From positions 1-7,942 of the forward strand of contig JADFYA010000161.1 in the NCBI GenBank assembly GCA_015233285.1: a stretch of 7,942 nucleotides of DNA. The letters run 5' to 3'. The notes beneath the pieces are model-generated. The model was not told the DNA's origin. It ran no database searches and saw only the letters and a list, made by a program, of their open reading frames with translations. A program made the position numbers and the translations under genes. Source of the stretch: Deltaproteobacteria bacterium. GTDB lineage: Bacteria; Desulfobacterota; JADFXK01. Positions 1-6,373 of the stretch are shown here, in pieces; within the stretch, counting starts at the first letter, position 1, and the number at the start of each line of letters is the position of its first letter.

Positions 1-1
1 A

Positions 2-1258
2 GAGACCCGGCGATTCCTTTCCGCCCAGTCGCGGCCGGTTGACTGGCGTCCGCTGGCCGCTGATCCCGGGGCCGGTTACGATGCGGTCATGAAAGTTGAC
101 TTAACTCAAATCGAACCAATGATCGCCTGCCCCTCATCGCCGGATAACGTCAAGAAAGTGTCGGAAGTGGCCGGGACTCCCGTGACCCAGGTCATTGTCG
201 GCTCTTCCGGCAATTCCTCTTTCCGGGACCTGATGATGGTGGCTAAGATTATGGCCGGCCGACAGGTCCATCCCAATGTCAGTCTGGATATCAATCCCGG
301 CAGCCGACAGGCCCTGGAAAACGTGTCTTTCCATGACGGGTTGAAAGACCTGATCGGGTCCGGCGCCCGGATCCATCAATCGGGTTGCCTTGGTTGCATC
401 GGCATGGGCCAGGCCCCGCCCACCGGAGGGGTGTCGGTCCGGACTTTCCCCCGCAATTTTCCCGGCCGGAGTGGGACACCCAATGATTTAGTCTACTTAT
501 CCAGCCCGGAAACGGCGGCTGCAGCGGCTGTGTTCGGTAGGATCACCTCGCCCACGGAATTAGGCGATTACCCAGTGGTGACCGAGCCGGAAAAATTTAT
601 TATCAATAATAACCTGCTCATTCCGCCGACGGATAATAACCGGGAGGTGGAGATCGTCCGGGGACCCAATATCAAGCCGTTCCCGGTCTTCGAGGCCGTC
701 CCGGATGAGTTGACCCTGACGGTGCTGGCCAAGGTGGGCGACAATATCACCACCGACCACATTATGCCGGCCGGGAGCGCCATCCTGCCCTTGCGGAGCA
801 ATATTCCGGCCATCAGTGAATTCGTCTTCCGGGATGCCGCCCCGGGATTTGCCGCTCGGGCCAAGGCCACTGGTGACGGACTGGTCATCGGCGGAGAAAA
901 CTACGGGCAGGGGTCGTCCCGGGAACACGCGGCCATCGCGCCCCGGTATCTGGGGGTTCGGGCCAAGGTGGTCAAAAGCTTTGCCCGGATCCATCTGGCC
1001 AATTTGTGCAACATGGGAATTCTGCCTTTCACCTTTGCCGCCCCCGGTCAGTATGACCTGATTCAGGAAGGCGACAAATTGATTTTTAAGGGGTTGCATG
1101 ATTTTCTGAAGTCCGGCGCCGTGGATTTCACGGCCGGGCTCGAAGGTAAGTCAGGATCGCTGCAGATTTCGCTCCGACTGGCTGCGACAGGCCGGGACCG
1201 GGGGATGTTGTTGGCCGGCGGCTTGCTAAACCTGGCCCGGATACAGGCCGGGAAATGA
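2..1258 (+). CDS. Aconitate hydratase, C-terminal part (5' end outside window)
   Basis: Aconitase interconverts citrate and isocitrate in the cytoplasm using a [4Fe-4S] cluster. The frame is open from base 2 with family-like sequence (YDAVMKVDL, PSSPDNV) before the first ATG at 89, so that ATG is internal and the gene starts outside the window. Visible: 418 residues. Numbered from base 2, the cluster pair CLGC is at 129-132, followed by IGMGQAP and RNFPGRSGT. The swivel (aconitase_C) domain begins near 240 with GDNITTDH (from 247) and carries SSREH at 305-309, which holds the catalytic serine and arginine of the superfamily. The motif that normally supplies the third cluster cysteine (GSCTNS) reads GSSGNSS, with serine 69 at the cysteine position. 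The overall pattern fits the short 'Aquifex-type' putative aconitases better than the long AcnA. A homoaconitase or isopropylmalate isomerase relative is the main alternative. The stop overlaps the next gene's ATG, so the two are probably cotranscribed. Confidence 0.88.
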   Translation, partial: ETRRFLSAQSRPVDWRPLAADPGAGYDAVMKVDLTQIEPMIACPSSPDNVKKVSEVAGTPVTQVIVGSSGNSSFRDLMMVAKIMAGRQVHPNVSLDINPGSRQALENVSFHDGLKDLIGSGARIHQSGCLGCIGMGQAPPTGGVSVRTFPRNFPGRSGTPNDLVYLSSPETAAAAAVFGRITSPTELGDYPVVTEPEKFIINNNLLIPPTDNNREVEIVRGPNIKPFPVFEAVPDELTLTVLAKVGDNITTDHIMPAGSAILPLRSNIPAISEFVFRDAAPGFAARAKATGDGLVIGGENYGQGSSREHAAIAPRYLGVRAKVVKSFARIHLANLCNMGILPFTFAAPGQYDLIQEGDKLIFKGLHDFLKSGAVDFTAGLEGKSGSLQISLRLAATGRDRGMLLAGGLLNLARIQAGK

Positions 1259-3429
1259 AAATCGTTACCCAGAATTTCAAGAATGGGCAAGTCAGATTAA
1301 TCGACGCGCCGCCGCCCCAGCTCCAACCGGGCGGTGTGCTCGTCCGGACCAGGGCCTCCCTGATCAGCGTGGGCACGGACCGGTCCATGATTCATCTGTC
1401 CCAAAAGACTTCCCTGCAAAAGGCCAAGGAACGGCCGGACCTGGTAAAGCGGGTCATTGGCAAGGTCAAGACGGACGGCCTGATGAACACCTACCGGGCT
1501 GTCAAGAATATCATGGAAGCTCCGCTGCCGCTGGGTTACTCCCTGGCCGGGGAAGTGTCCGGCGTGGGGGCCGGGGCCGAGCTGTTTCAGGTGGGAGATC
1601 GGGTGGCTTGCGCTGGGGCAGGGTACGCTAATCATGCTGAGCTGGTCTGGGTTCCCAAGAATTTAGTCGTGCCGGTTCCAGGCAGCCTGTCCTGGGCTGA
1701 GGCGTCTTTCGTCACGCTGGGCGCGATTGCCGTCCATGGAGTCCGTCAGGCGGAGGTGCAATTCGGGGCGACTGTGGCGATTATCGGGTTGGGCTTGGTC
1801 GGGCAACTGGCCGCCCGGATTTGCCTGGCTGCCGGATATAGGGTGGTCGGGGTGGATATTGATCCGGCCCGGAATGAACTGGCCCGAATAAGCGGTGTCC
1901 TGGCCGCGTCCGAGCCCTCGGAAGAGATCGTCCACCAGGTGCTGACCATTTCCCGGGGCATCGGGGCCGACGCCGTAATTGTCTGCGCCGCGGCCAAAGA
2001 CAGCAGTGACACCTTACGGCTGGCGGCAGATCTGGTCAAGGACCGGGGCCGGGTGGTGGTGGTGGGTGATGTGGGCATGGACATTCCCCGCCGGGAATAC
2101 TATGCCAAGGAAATAGAAGTCCGCCTGTCCCGGTCGTATGGTCCGGGCCGGTATGATCCTGATTATGAAGAAAAAGGCCGGGGTTACCCACCGGGGTATG
2201 TCCGGTGGACCGAGACTGAGAACATGTCATCCTTCCTGGACCTGGTGGCGGCCGGCCGCATCCGTCTGGATGACCTGATATCTCATCAGTTTCCCATTGA
2301 GCAGGCCGAGGCCGCGTACGGGTTGGTTACCGGACAATCGGCTGAGCCGGTGCTGGGCATGGTCCTGACCTATCCGGCGGACCCGGACCTCCGCCCCAGA
2401 CGGGATATGAGCATCGGTCCCCGTCCGGCCGGGACGTCCCCCGGCCAAATCGACCTGGGTCTGATCGGGGCCGGGGCCTTTGCCAAGGGCGTCTTGCTTC
2501 CGACCTTTATGGCCCAGCCGGAGATCAACCTGTCCGGAGTGGCCGCGGCCAAAGGATATACGGCCATGGTGGTGGCGGAAAGATACCAGGCCGAGTTCAG
2601 CGCCTCCGAAGCCGAGACCGTCCTGGCCGATCCCCAAATCACAGCGGTAGCCATCGCCACCCGCCACGACTCCCATGCTGCCCTGGCTATCCAGGCCTTA
2701 AACCGGGGCAAGCACGTCTTTCTGGAGAAACCCCTGTGCATCCGGGAGGAGGAATTGGCGGCTGTGATGACTGCTGTGGCGGATCACCCGGAACTGGTCC
2801 TGATGGTCGGATTCAATCGCCGGTTCAGCCCCCTGGCCGGGCAATTAAAGGCCCATTTTGCACCCCGGTCCGAGCCCCTGGCCCTGATCTACCGTGTCAA
2901 TGCCGGCCGCATTCCCTTGGGCGACAAGTCGAGCTGGGTCCATGATCCGGAGTTAGGCGGCGGCCGGATTATCGGTGAGGTGTGCCATTTCGTGGATCTG
3001 CTGCTCTTCCTGACCGGGGCCCGGCCGGTCTGGGTTCAGGCCGGCTCCGCGGCCCAGGGCCGGCAGACCCAGGCCACCAATGACGTGGTCACCCTGACCA
3101 TCTCCTTTGATGACGGCTCCCTGGGCACGATCCACTATTTCGCCAATGGCAGCCGGGCTTTTCCCAAGGAGCGGTTGGAGGTCTTCGGCCAGGAAAAGAC
3201 GGCCGTCTTAGACAACTTCCGGACCCTGGAACTGGCTTCGGGTAAAGGCATGCGTAAGATCAAAAGAATGAATCAACAGAAAGGCTTTGAGGAAGAAGTC
3301 GCGGCTTTCGTCCAGGGCATCAAAGAAAACACCCACCCCATCCCCTGGCCCCAGCTCCTCGACACCACCCTGGTCACTTTCCGCGCCCTGGATTCGTTGA
3401 GAACGGGGTTACCGGTCAGGATCGGGTGA
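1255..3429 (+). CDS. Bi-domain oxidoreductase: zinc-less MDR dehydrogenase fused to Gfo/Idh/MocA dehydrogenase
   Basis: This 724-residue cytoplasmic protein combines two NAD(P)-binding oxidoreductases. Residues ~1-375 are a medium-chain dehydrogenase. Its nucleotide-binding GLGLVG is at 178-183, followed by VVGVDID. The catalytic zinc ligands of classical members are missing: the CGTD site reads VGTD (39-42) and the GHE site reads GYS (94-96). After a proline/arginine-rich linker (~376-398), a Gfo/Idh/MocA domain starts with GLIGAGAFA (GAGAFA at 405-410). It contains the diagnostic EKP at 491-493, whose lysine is catalytic in the family, and a GGGRIIGEVCHFVD segment with the probable catalytic histidine at 578. 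Such fusions are known, often in polysaccharide or cell-envelope sugar clusters; the substrate here is unknown. Start chosen at ATG 1255, which overlaps the aconitase stop as ATGA and implies translational coupling, although only a weak GGG precedes it. A diverged, broken copy of its last codons lies at 3970-4072. Confidence 0.93.
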   Translation: MKIVTQNFKNGQVRLIDAPPPQLQPGGVLVRTRASLISVGTDRSMIHLSQKTSLQKAKERPDLVKRVIGKVKTDGLMNTYRAVKNIMEAPLPLGYSLAGEVSGVGAGAELFQVGDRVACAGAGYANHAELVWVPKNLVVPVPGSLSWAEASFVTLGAIAVHGVRQAEVQFGATVAIIGLGLVGQLAARICLAAGYRVVGVDIDPARNELARISGVLAASEPSEEIVHQVLTISRGIGADAVIVCAAAKDSSDTLRLAADLVKDRGRVVVVGDVGMDIPRREYYAKEIEVRLSRSYGPGRYDPDYEEKGRGYPPGYVRWTETENMSSFLDLVAAGRIRLDDLISHQFPIEQAEAAYGLVTGQSAEPVLGMVLTYPADPDLRPRRDMSIGPRPAGTSPGQIDLGLIGAGAFAKGVLLPTFMAQPEINLSGVAAAKGYTAMVVAERYQAEFSASEAETVLADPQITAVAIATRHDSHAALAIQALNRGKHVFLEKPLCIREEELAAVMTAVADHPELVLMVGFNRRFSPLAGQLKAHFAPRSEPLALIYRVNAGRIPLGDKSSWVHDPELGGGRIIGEVCHFVDLLLFLTGARPVWVQAGSAAQGRQTQATNDVVTLTISFDDGSLGTIHYFANGSRAFPKERLEVFGQEKTAVLDNFRTLELASGKGMRKIKRMNQQKGFEEEVAAFVQGIKENTHPIPWPQLLDTTLVTFRALDSLRTGLPVRIG

Positions 3430-3496
3430 GGGTTAGGTTGAGTCCGGGACATTTGACTATCAGGCGCAGGAGATTACACCAGCCTTTTCTTTGTTG

Positions 3497-3525
3497 TTGA
3501 CTAATCTGGATATAATATATAGAAT
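3497..3525 (+). promoter_or_regulatory. Sigma-70-like promoter upstream of the Rpn-family remnant
   Basis: TTGACT (3497-3502) and TAGAAT (3520-3525) are separated by exactly 17 bp, and each hexamer differs from consensus at one base. The site sits in a short AT-rich tract starting about 50 bases after the oxidoreductase gene and points toward the nuclease-family remnant. The perfect TATAAT at 3511-3516 is only 8 bp from TTGACT, so it is less likely to be the -10. Prediction from sequence only; AT-rich DNA often yields fortuitous promoters. Confidence 0.4.
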
Positions 3526-3527
3526 AA

Positions 3528-3956
3528 ATAAGTAATAATAGTGCATTAGCTGACATAGCTACTCTTTACCACGAAATACCACCAGGTCCTGATCAGATCG
3601 AATTTCTTAAGGCTGTTGCTCAGTATCTAATTTTCACCGATAAATTAACAAAGGAAGAGATAAAGGTCTTTTTGGACCAGGCTACTTCAGGTAAAGGAGA
3701 TGCAATTATGCCCACCGTCGTAGAAGAATTTATCGAAGAAGGTTTTCAGAAGGGTGTTCAGGAGGGCGTTTTGGTTAAGGCGCGGGAAGATATTATTGAA
3801 GGTATTGAAATTCGATTCGGCCAGATCCCCAAGGAAGTTACTGAATCCATAAGTGGGTTATCAGATACTATGGTATTTAAATCACTGCTTAGACAAGCTT
3901 TTGTTTCAAAGAATCTGGATGAATTCGTTCAGGCGCTCAGGAAATCCAAGAACTAA
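3528..3956 (+). pseudogene. C-terminal remnant of an Rpn-family (PD-(D/E)XK) recombination-promoting nuclease/transposase
   Basis: The frame is open from 3528 (after TAA 3525-3527) to TAA 3954-3956. Its C-terminus has the layout of Rpn/PDDEXK_2 proteins: an IMPTVVEEFIEEGFQKG segment leading into the glycine/lysine/glutamate repeat (FQKGVQEG), then IEIRFGQIP followed by a helical tail. The in-frame stretch before it (FLKAVAQYL, TKEEIKVFL) resembles the family's middle region, so this looks like one continuous gene that lost its N-terminal nuclease domain. No ATG begins the upstream part. The first usable start is ATG 3708, behind AAAGGAGA, which would make an 82-residue product without catalytic residues; TTG 3672 is an alternative. 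The low GC compared with the genes at left suggests horizontal origin. Homology to the oxidoreductase 3' end begins within about 15 bases of its stop. Family call moderately sure; function probably lost. Confidence 0.6.
3695..3700 (+). promoter_or_regulatory. Ribosome binding site AGGAGA for internal ATG 3708
   Basis: AGGAGA lies 7 bases before ATG 3708 and supports an 82-residue translation start inside the nuclease-family remnant. It may be fortuitous, because it also encodes the glycine-lysine-glycine-aspartate codons of the longer ancestral frame. Confidence 0.35.
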
Positions 3957-3969
3957 CCACCTATCCTCT

Positions 3970-4072
3970 ATCCCCTGGCCCCGGCTCCAGGGCACAGTTC
4001 CAGGGCACGGCGGCGGTCACCTTCCGCTCCCTGGATTCGTTGAGGACGGGGTTACCGTTAAAGGTGGGGTGA
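3970..4072 (+). pseudogene. Decayed duplicate of the 3' end of the bi-domain oxidoreductase gene
   Basis: Bases 4015-4072 align without gaps to 3372-3429, the end of the bi-domain oxidoreductase gene, at 50 of 58 positions, including the TGA stop. The encoded ends are VTFRSLDSLRTGLPLKVG here and VTFRALDSLRTGLPVRIG in the intact gene. The changes A/S, V/L, R/K and I/V are conservative, which points to divergence under protein-level selection before decay. Upstream, ATCCCCTGGCCCC followed by GCTCC also matches (3970-3988 versus 3340-3358, one mismatch). Between the two blocks this copy has 13 extra bases, a tandem duplication that breaks the frame; removing one unit restores IPWPRLQGTAAVTFR. 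No other part of the gene is visible here. It is the remnant of a paralogous or displaced allele, not a recent copy. Confidence 0.8.
3986..4011 (+). repeat. 13-bp tandem duplication inside the oxidoreductase-end pseudogene
   Basis: Units 3986-3998 and 3999-4011 share TCCAGGGCAC and match at 11 of 13 positions. Deleting one unit brings the two oxidoreductase-like blocks into a single reading frame, so this duplication accounts for the frameshift. Confidence 0.75.
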
Positions 4073-4135
4073 AGGAGGGTGCTTGGGTTGAGAATGGGGA
4101 ACGATTGGTCCTGAATAAAGTCAGGGTTGATGGTG

Positions 4136-4156
4136 ATCCTTGTCACTGGCAAGGAT
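4136..4156 (-). other. Short inverted repeat around the DUF4238 stop codon
   Basis: ATCCTTG (4136-4142) and CAAGGAT (4150-4156) form a perfect 7-bp stem with a 7-base loop that contains the TGA stop of the DUF4238 gene (4143-4145). No T-tract follows on the minus strand, so it is not a typical intrinsic terminator. It might still act at the end of the transcript where plus- and minus-strand sequences converge. Confidence 0.35.
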
Positions 4157-5114
4157 TACCGGTGTTGGGAATTGGCGCTACCCTGACACTACTTTTCCAT
4201 GGCCTTGTATCAACCTTGGTTTTCTTGACCAGACTACTCACCAATGCTTCGTCTGGACCAAAAACATACCCTTTACAATTGTTGGTAACAGCAAAATTAA
4301 TATTGCGGACTTGATCTCTTTCGATTTCCCGATGAATAAAGCTATCTCCTTTGTCGGACATGAACAAACAAATAGACTGACTAAGTGGGATAATCTTCAG
4401 GGTTCCTACGGTGCAGACTCCATAGCCTCCCCAATAGGTATTTTTAGAATTAGCTGGGGGGACCAGCGTAAAAGGATTATCGGTCGTAACAAATGAGGTT
4501 TTCTCAGGCGCATGGCAAATTAGCCAATTCATCTGGGAAAAGTACGTTGCCTGCGTATAGCCCAAACGAATCATTGTTTCCAATTTATAGTCTTTTGTCG
4601 CATTAATCTGAAATCTATCACTTTGAACAAATTCGTAAAGTTCTTTGGCTGTTGTAGATGATATATCGTCTAAATCACCATCATATCCCCGTAGCATTTC
4701 TTTTGCTATTTCCTCAGTCGAGAACATCATTCCTAAAACATTTCTTATAACTTTTCCAGTCAACTCATCAGTAGTTTCATGGAAATTCGGAACCCTTGAT
4801 TCTATTAGAGATATAAATAGCGAAAGGGCATATTTTTCTTCGTCTGTAATTGGTTGTCCTCCATTCAATTTTTCGATAATCGGTTTTGTAACACCTTCAA
4901 TAGCAGAGAACATTTCTTCTATTTCGGTGTTACTCTCTCCATTTTCCAATTCTAACGTATAATAATTTAATCTTACTGCCGTATGAACTGTGGGCTGTTT
5001 CCTATATTCATTTCTCTCACGATCAAATACACACAGGTAACCATCACGACAAAAGTAACGTAAATAGAACTGGGGAATAAAATGATGTCGTTTTGGTTTA
5101 TTCATGTTTTCCAT
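4143..5114 (-). CDS. DUF4238 domain protein
   Basis: A 323-residue soluble protein with no signal peptide or membrane segment. The N-terminal RHHFIPQFYLRYF (residues 9-21) is the hallmark of DUF4238, a family of unknown function. A second typical block, FVTTDNPF (208-215), is followed by a beta-rich region with IIPLS (241-245) and RNINFAV (270-276), the usual end of the domain. Length and domain order look complete. The start at ATG 5114 places the hallmark motif near the N-terminus; ATG 5105, three codons downstream, and TTG 5129 are possible, and no strong ribosome site precedes any of them. Base composition is markedly AT-rich compared with the flanking genes, suggesting acquisition by transfer. 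It lies 75 bases downstream of the HNH gene on the same strand and may share its transcript. Activity unknown; the HNH neighbour hints at a nucleic-acid-related or defence role, but that is inference. Confidence 0.85.
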   Translation of the reverse strand: MENMNKPKRHHFIPQFYLRYFCRDGYLCVFDRERNEYRKQPTVHTAVRLNYYTLELENGESNTEIEEMFSAIEGVTKPIIEKLNGGQPITDEEKYALSLFISLIESRVPNFHETTDELTGKVIRNVLGMMFSTEEIAKEMLRGYDGDLDDISSTTAKELYEFVQSDRFQINATKDYKLETMIRLGYTQATYFSQMNWLICHAPEKTSFVTTDNPFTLVPPANSKNTYWGGYGVCTVGTLKIIPLSQSICLFMSDKGDSFIHREIERDQVRNINFAVTNNCKGYVFGPDEALVSSLVKKTKVDTRPWKSSVRVAPIPNTGNPCQ

Positions 5115-5120
5115 CGCAGA

Positions 5121-5202
5121 ACTCAACAACGCCAGCCAAGAACCTCATGTAAGACCTCAGGTGTGGCTCGGCGCCTATTCAAATGATCATTAAGTGTTAG
5201 TG
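5121..5202 (-). repeat. Imperfect long inverted repeat between the HNH and DUF4238 genes
   Basis: CGCCAGCCA (5130-5138) pairs with TGGCTCGGCG (5164-5173) over 9 bp with one bulged C and a 25-base loop. Outside it, ACTCAAC (5121-5127) can pair with GTTAGT (5196-5201) with one bulge, but the internal spacers are very unequal (2 and 22 bases). The structure fills the gap between the two minus-strand genes, from the HNH stop to just before the DUF4238 start. It could be an RNA structure in a shared transcript, a degenerate recombination site, or chance. Confidence 0.35.
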
Positions 5203-5993
5203 CCTCTCCAGTTCTTTTTCCACCCAAACCAATCAAAGCGACTGCCAAACTTAGTGAGTGACGCCACCATGTCCTCTATCATCTCTTCAACATCGGCCTT
5301 AACTGCCCCATTACAAAGCACACTCACGATGGTCCCACCGGTACCAGAGCCGCCTGGCTCAAGATGGGAGAGGTGCCATTCGAAGCGCAAGGATATCTGT
5401 TCAGAGAAGAACCGGTGAGGGTCTTTGTCGGAGAAGTGGCCTTCAGGATAGTAGCTCGTCAAAGCTATCAGAATCCCCTGCAACGCATCAATATAATCGG
5501 AGCAGGCTGAGTTCATTTGAGCCGTAACCCCGGTGTCCCATTCTGGCTGGGCCCTGGCCAGCAGTTCTTTCTTGAGTTCGGGCAGTGAATTGATATAGTC
5601 GAGCGGATCGTTGGGTACAACAGGTTTAGGCGGTTTTGTATTCGGCAATGAGGGAACTGCTGGAGTCAAATGCTGCTGGCCAAAAAGTTCAGCCACTGCT
5701 ATATGATCCGCTGAGTCTCGTCTTTGCTGCACTCTCACAAGCCATTTGTCCCGATAACGAACAACAACTTCCTGAGTAAGTTTCCGTCCGAAGCCGCCAG
5801 TCATTTGCGTCTCGTTGTGGCATTCCAGGCAAAGGACAGCCAGGTTCGAACGGGCATGATTTGTTGGATTGTCATCGAGGTGATGAATTTGGATTGTCTT
5901 TCCACGTACATTACAGACGCAGCATGTCCTATCGGATGCAAACAGAACATCGGCCGAATCGTCTATTGGAATGGAGCTACGGGGCTTAGCCAT
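5190..5993 (-). CDS. HNH endonuclease-domain protein
   Basis: A 267-residue protein with an N-terminal zinc-stabilised HNH nuclease domain. CxxC at 24-27 and CLEC at 55-58 are the probable structural zinc ligands. The HH pair at 37-38 (in IHHLDDN), N50 and H59 form the HNH catalytic set that binds the metal for DNA cleavage. A helical YRDKWLVRV segment (~80-88) ends the domain as in many bacterial HNH proteins. A proline-rich linker (~110-130) leads to a C-terminal region of ~140 residues that I do not recognise. Its LPELKKELLARAQPEW part looks helical and the end is tryptophan-rich (WFGWKKNW). Start chosen at ATG 5993 because GAGGA precedes it with 7-base spacing and the motif then sits near the N-terminus; the frame continues upstream to a possible start at 6101 without family-like sequence. 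All catalytic residues are present, so it is probably active. The DUF4238 gene follows on the same strand. Confidence 0.85.
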   Translation of the reverse strand: MAKPRSSIPIDDSADVLFASDRTCCVCNVRGKTIQIHHLDDNPTNHARSNLAVLCLECHNETQMTGGFGRKLTQEVVVRYRDKWLVRVQQRRDSADHIAVAELFGQQHLTPAVPSLPNTKPPKPVVPNDPLDYINSLPELKKELLARAQPEWDTGVTAQMNSACSDYIDALQGILIALTSYYPEGHFSDKDPHRFFSEQISLRFEWHLSHLEPGGSGTGGTIVSVLCNGAVKADVEEMIEDMVASLTKFGSRFDWFGWKKNWRGTNT

Positions 5994-6184
5994 TTGGCTT
6001 TCCTCGCAAATATAATAATGATTAGATTGATCATCACAAGACGCGGAATTCCGATTTTCAGTCCATATGACAAGTCCATGTTGCGGTGACAGGCAACGCA
6101 ATATATTTTCATGGAGTTATTCCCGTGCCTCTCTTGAATGCCTGATTCAAAGTGTTTTGTCACAGCGCCTTTACTGACCGGCAT
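5963..6184 (-). CDS. Doubtful small ORF with a CxxC motif, overlapping the HNH start
   Basis: A possible 73-residue protein beginning at ATG 6184, which has GAGG six bases upstream. It contains YCVACH (C-x-x-C), possibly metal-binding, and a short hydrophobic run (LVMINLIIII). Its end overlaps the first 31 bases of the HNH gene in another frame, an arrangement seen in coupled gene pairs. I recognise no family. The hydrophobic run comes from the AT-rich leader of the HNH gene and could be chance, so this may be non-coding. Confidence 0.2.
   Translation of the reverse strand: MPVSKGAVTKHFESGIQERHGNNSMKIYCVACHRNMDLSYGLKIGIPRLVMINLIIIIFARKAKWLSPVAPFQ
6001..6005 (-). promoter_or_regulatory. Ribosome binding site GAGGA of the HNH gene
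   Basis: Read on the minus strand, GAGGA lies 7 bases before ATG 5993. It decides between this start and the longer alternative at 6101. Confidence 0.6.
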
Positions 6185-6344
6185 AACAAACCTCAATGAA
6201 GACCCCAAAAGTCCACCGACGGTACTCCAACGGCAAACCCAGCCACCAACGCAGTCAGACCTACCGATTTCTTCGGTCGTGCTTACCGTGTACCTTCCTA
6301 TTTTCGCATAAATCGAAAAAATAACCGCTCATTATTTCGAATGC

Positions 6345-6373
6345 ACCATACATTACTCTATCTTGAATCGCAA
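6345..6373 (-). promoter_or_regulatory. Weak sigma-70-like promoter candidate for the HNH/DUF4238 genes
   Basis: On the minus strand TTGCGA (6368-6373) and TATGGT (6345-6350) are separated by 17 bp, and each matches consensus at 4 of 6 positions. The site is in the AT-rich gap 6209-6436, which holds no convincing gene. It would drive transcription leftward into the HNH and DUF4238 genes, with a leader of roughly 340 bases. Confidence 0.25.

Noticed and set aside
89..91. ATG 89 as the start of the aconitase gene
   Set aside because: The frame continues to base 2 with aconitase-like sequence, so the gene enters from outside the window.
560..1099. Minus-strand 179-codon ORF inside the aconitase gene
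   Set aside because: Typical GC-rich antisense shadow with low-complexity glycine/proline/arginine composition.
2227..2741. Minus-strand ORFs inside the oxidoreductase gene
   Set aside because: Antisense shadows of a gene with clear domain motifs on the plus strand.
3511..3516. Perfect TATAAT as the -10 box
   Set aside because: TTGACT is only 8 bp upstream and TTGTTG 14 bp upstream; no -35 is at a workable distance, whereas TAGAAT at 3520 has a 17-bp spacer.
3853..4314. Plus-strand ORF of 153 codons across the remnant and duplicate gene end
   Set aside because: It overlaps the nuclease-family frame, reads the duplicate gene end out of its ancestral frame, and runs antisense into the DUF4238 gene without family-like sequence.
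4140..4962. Plus-strand ORFs antisense to the DUF4238 gene
   Set aside because: They are shadows of a well-supported minus-strand gene and have no recognisable motif.
5724..6089. Plus-strand 121-codon ORF antisense to the HNH gene
   Set aside because: Lies over the HNH catalytic motifs on the other strand and shows no family features of its own.
6263..6277. Hairpin ACCGA/TCGGT as an intrinsic terminator
   Set aside because: The stem is only 5 bp and no T-tract follows on either strand.
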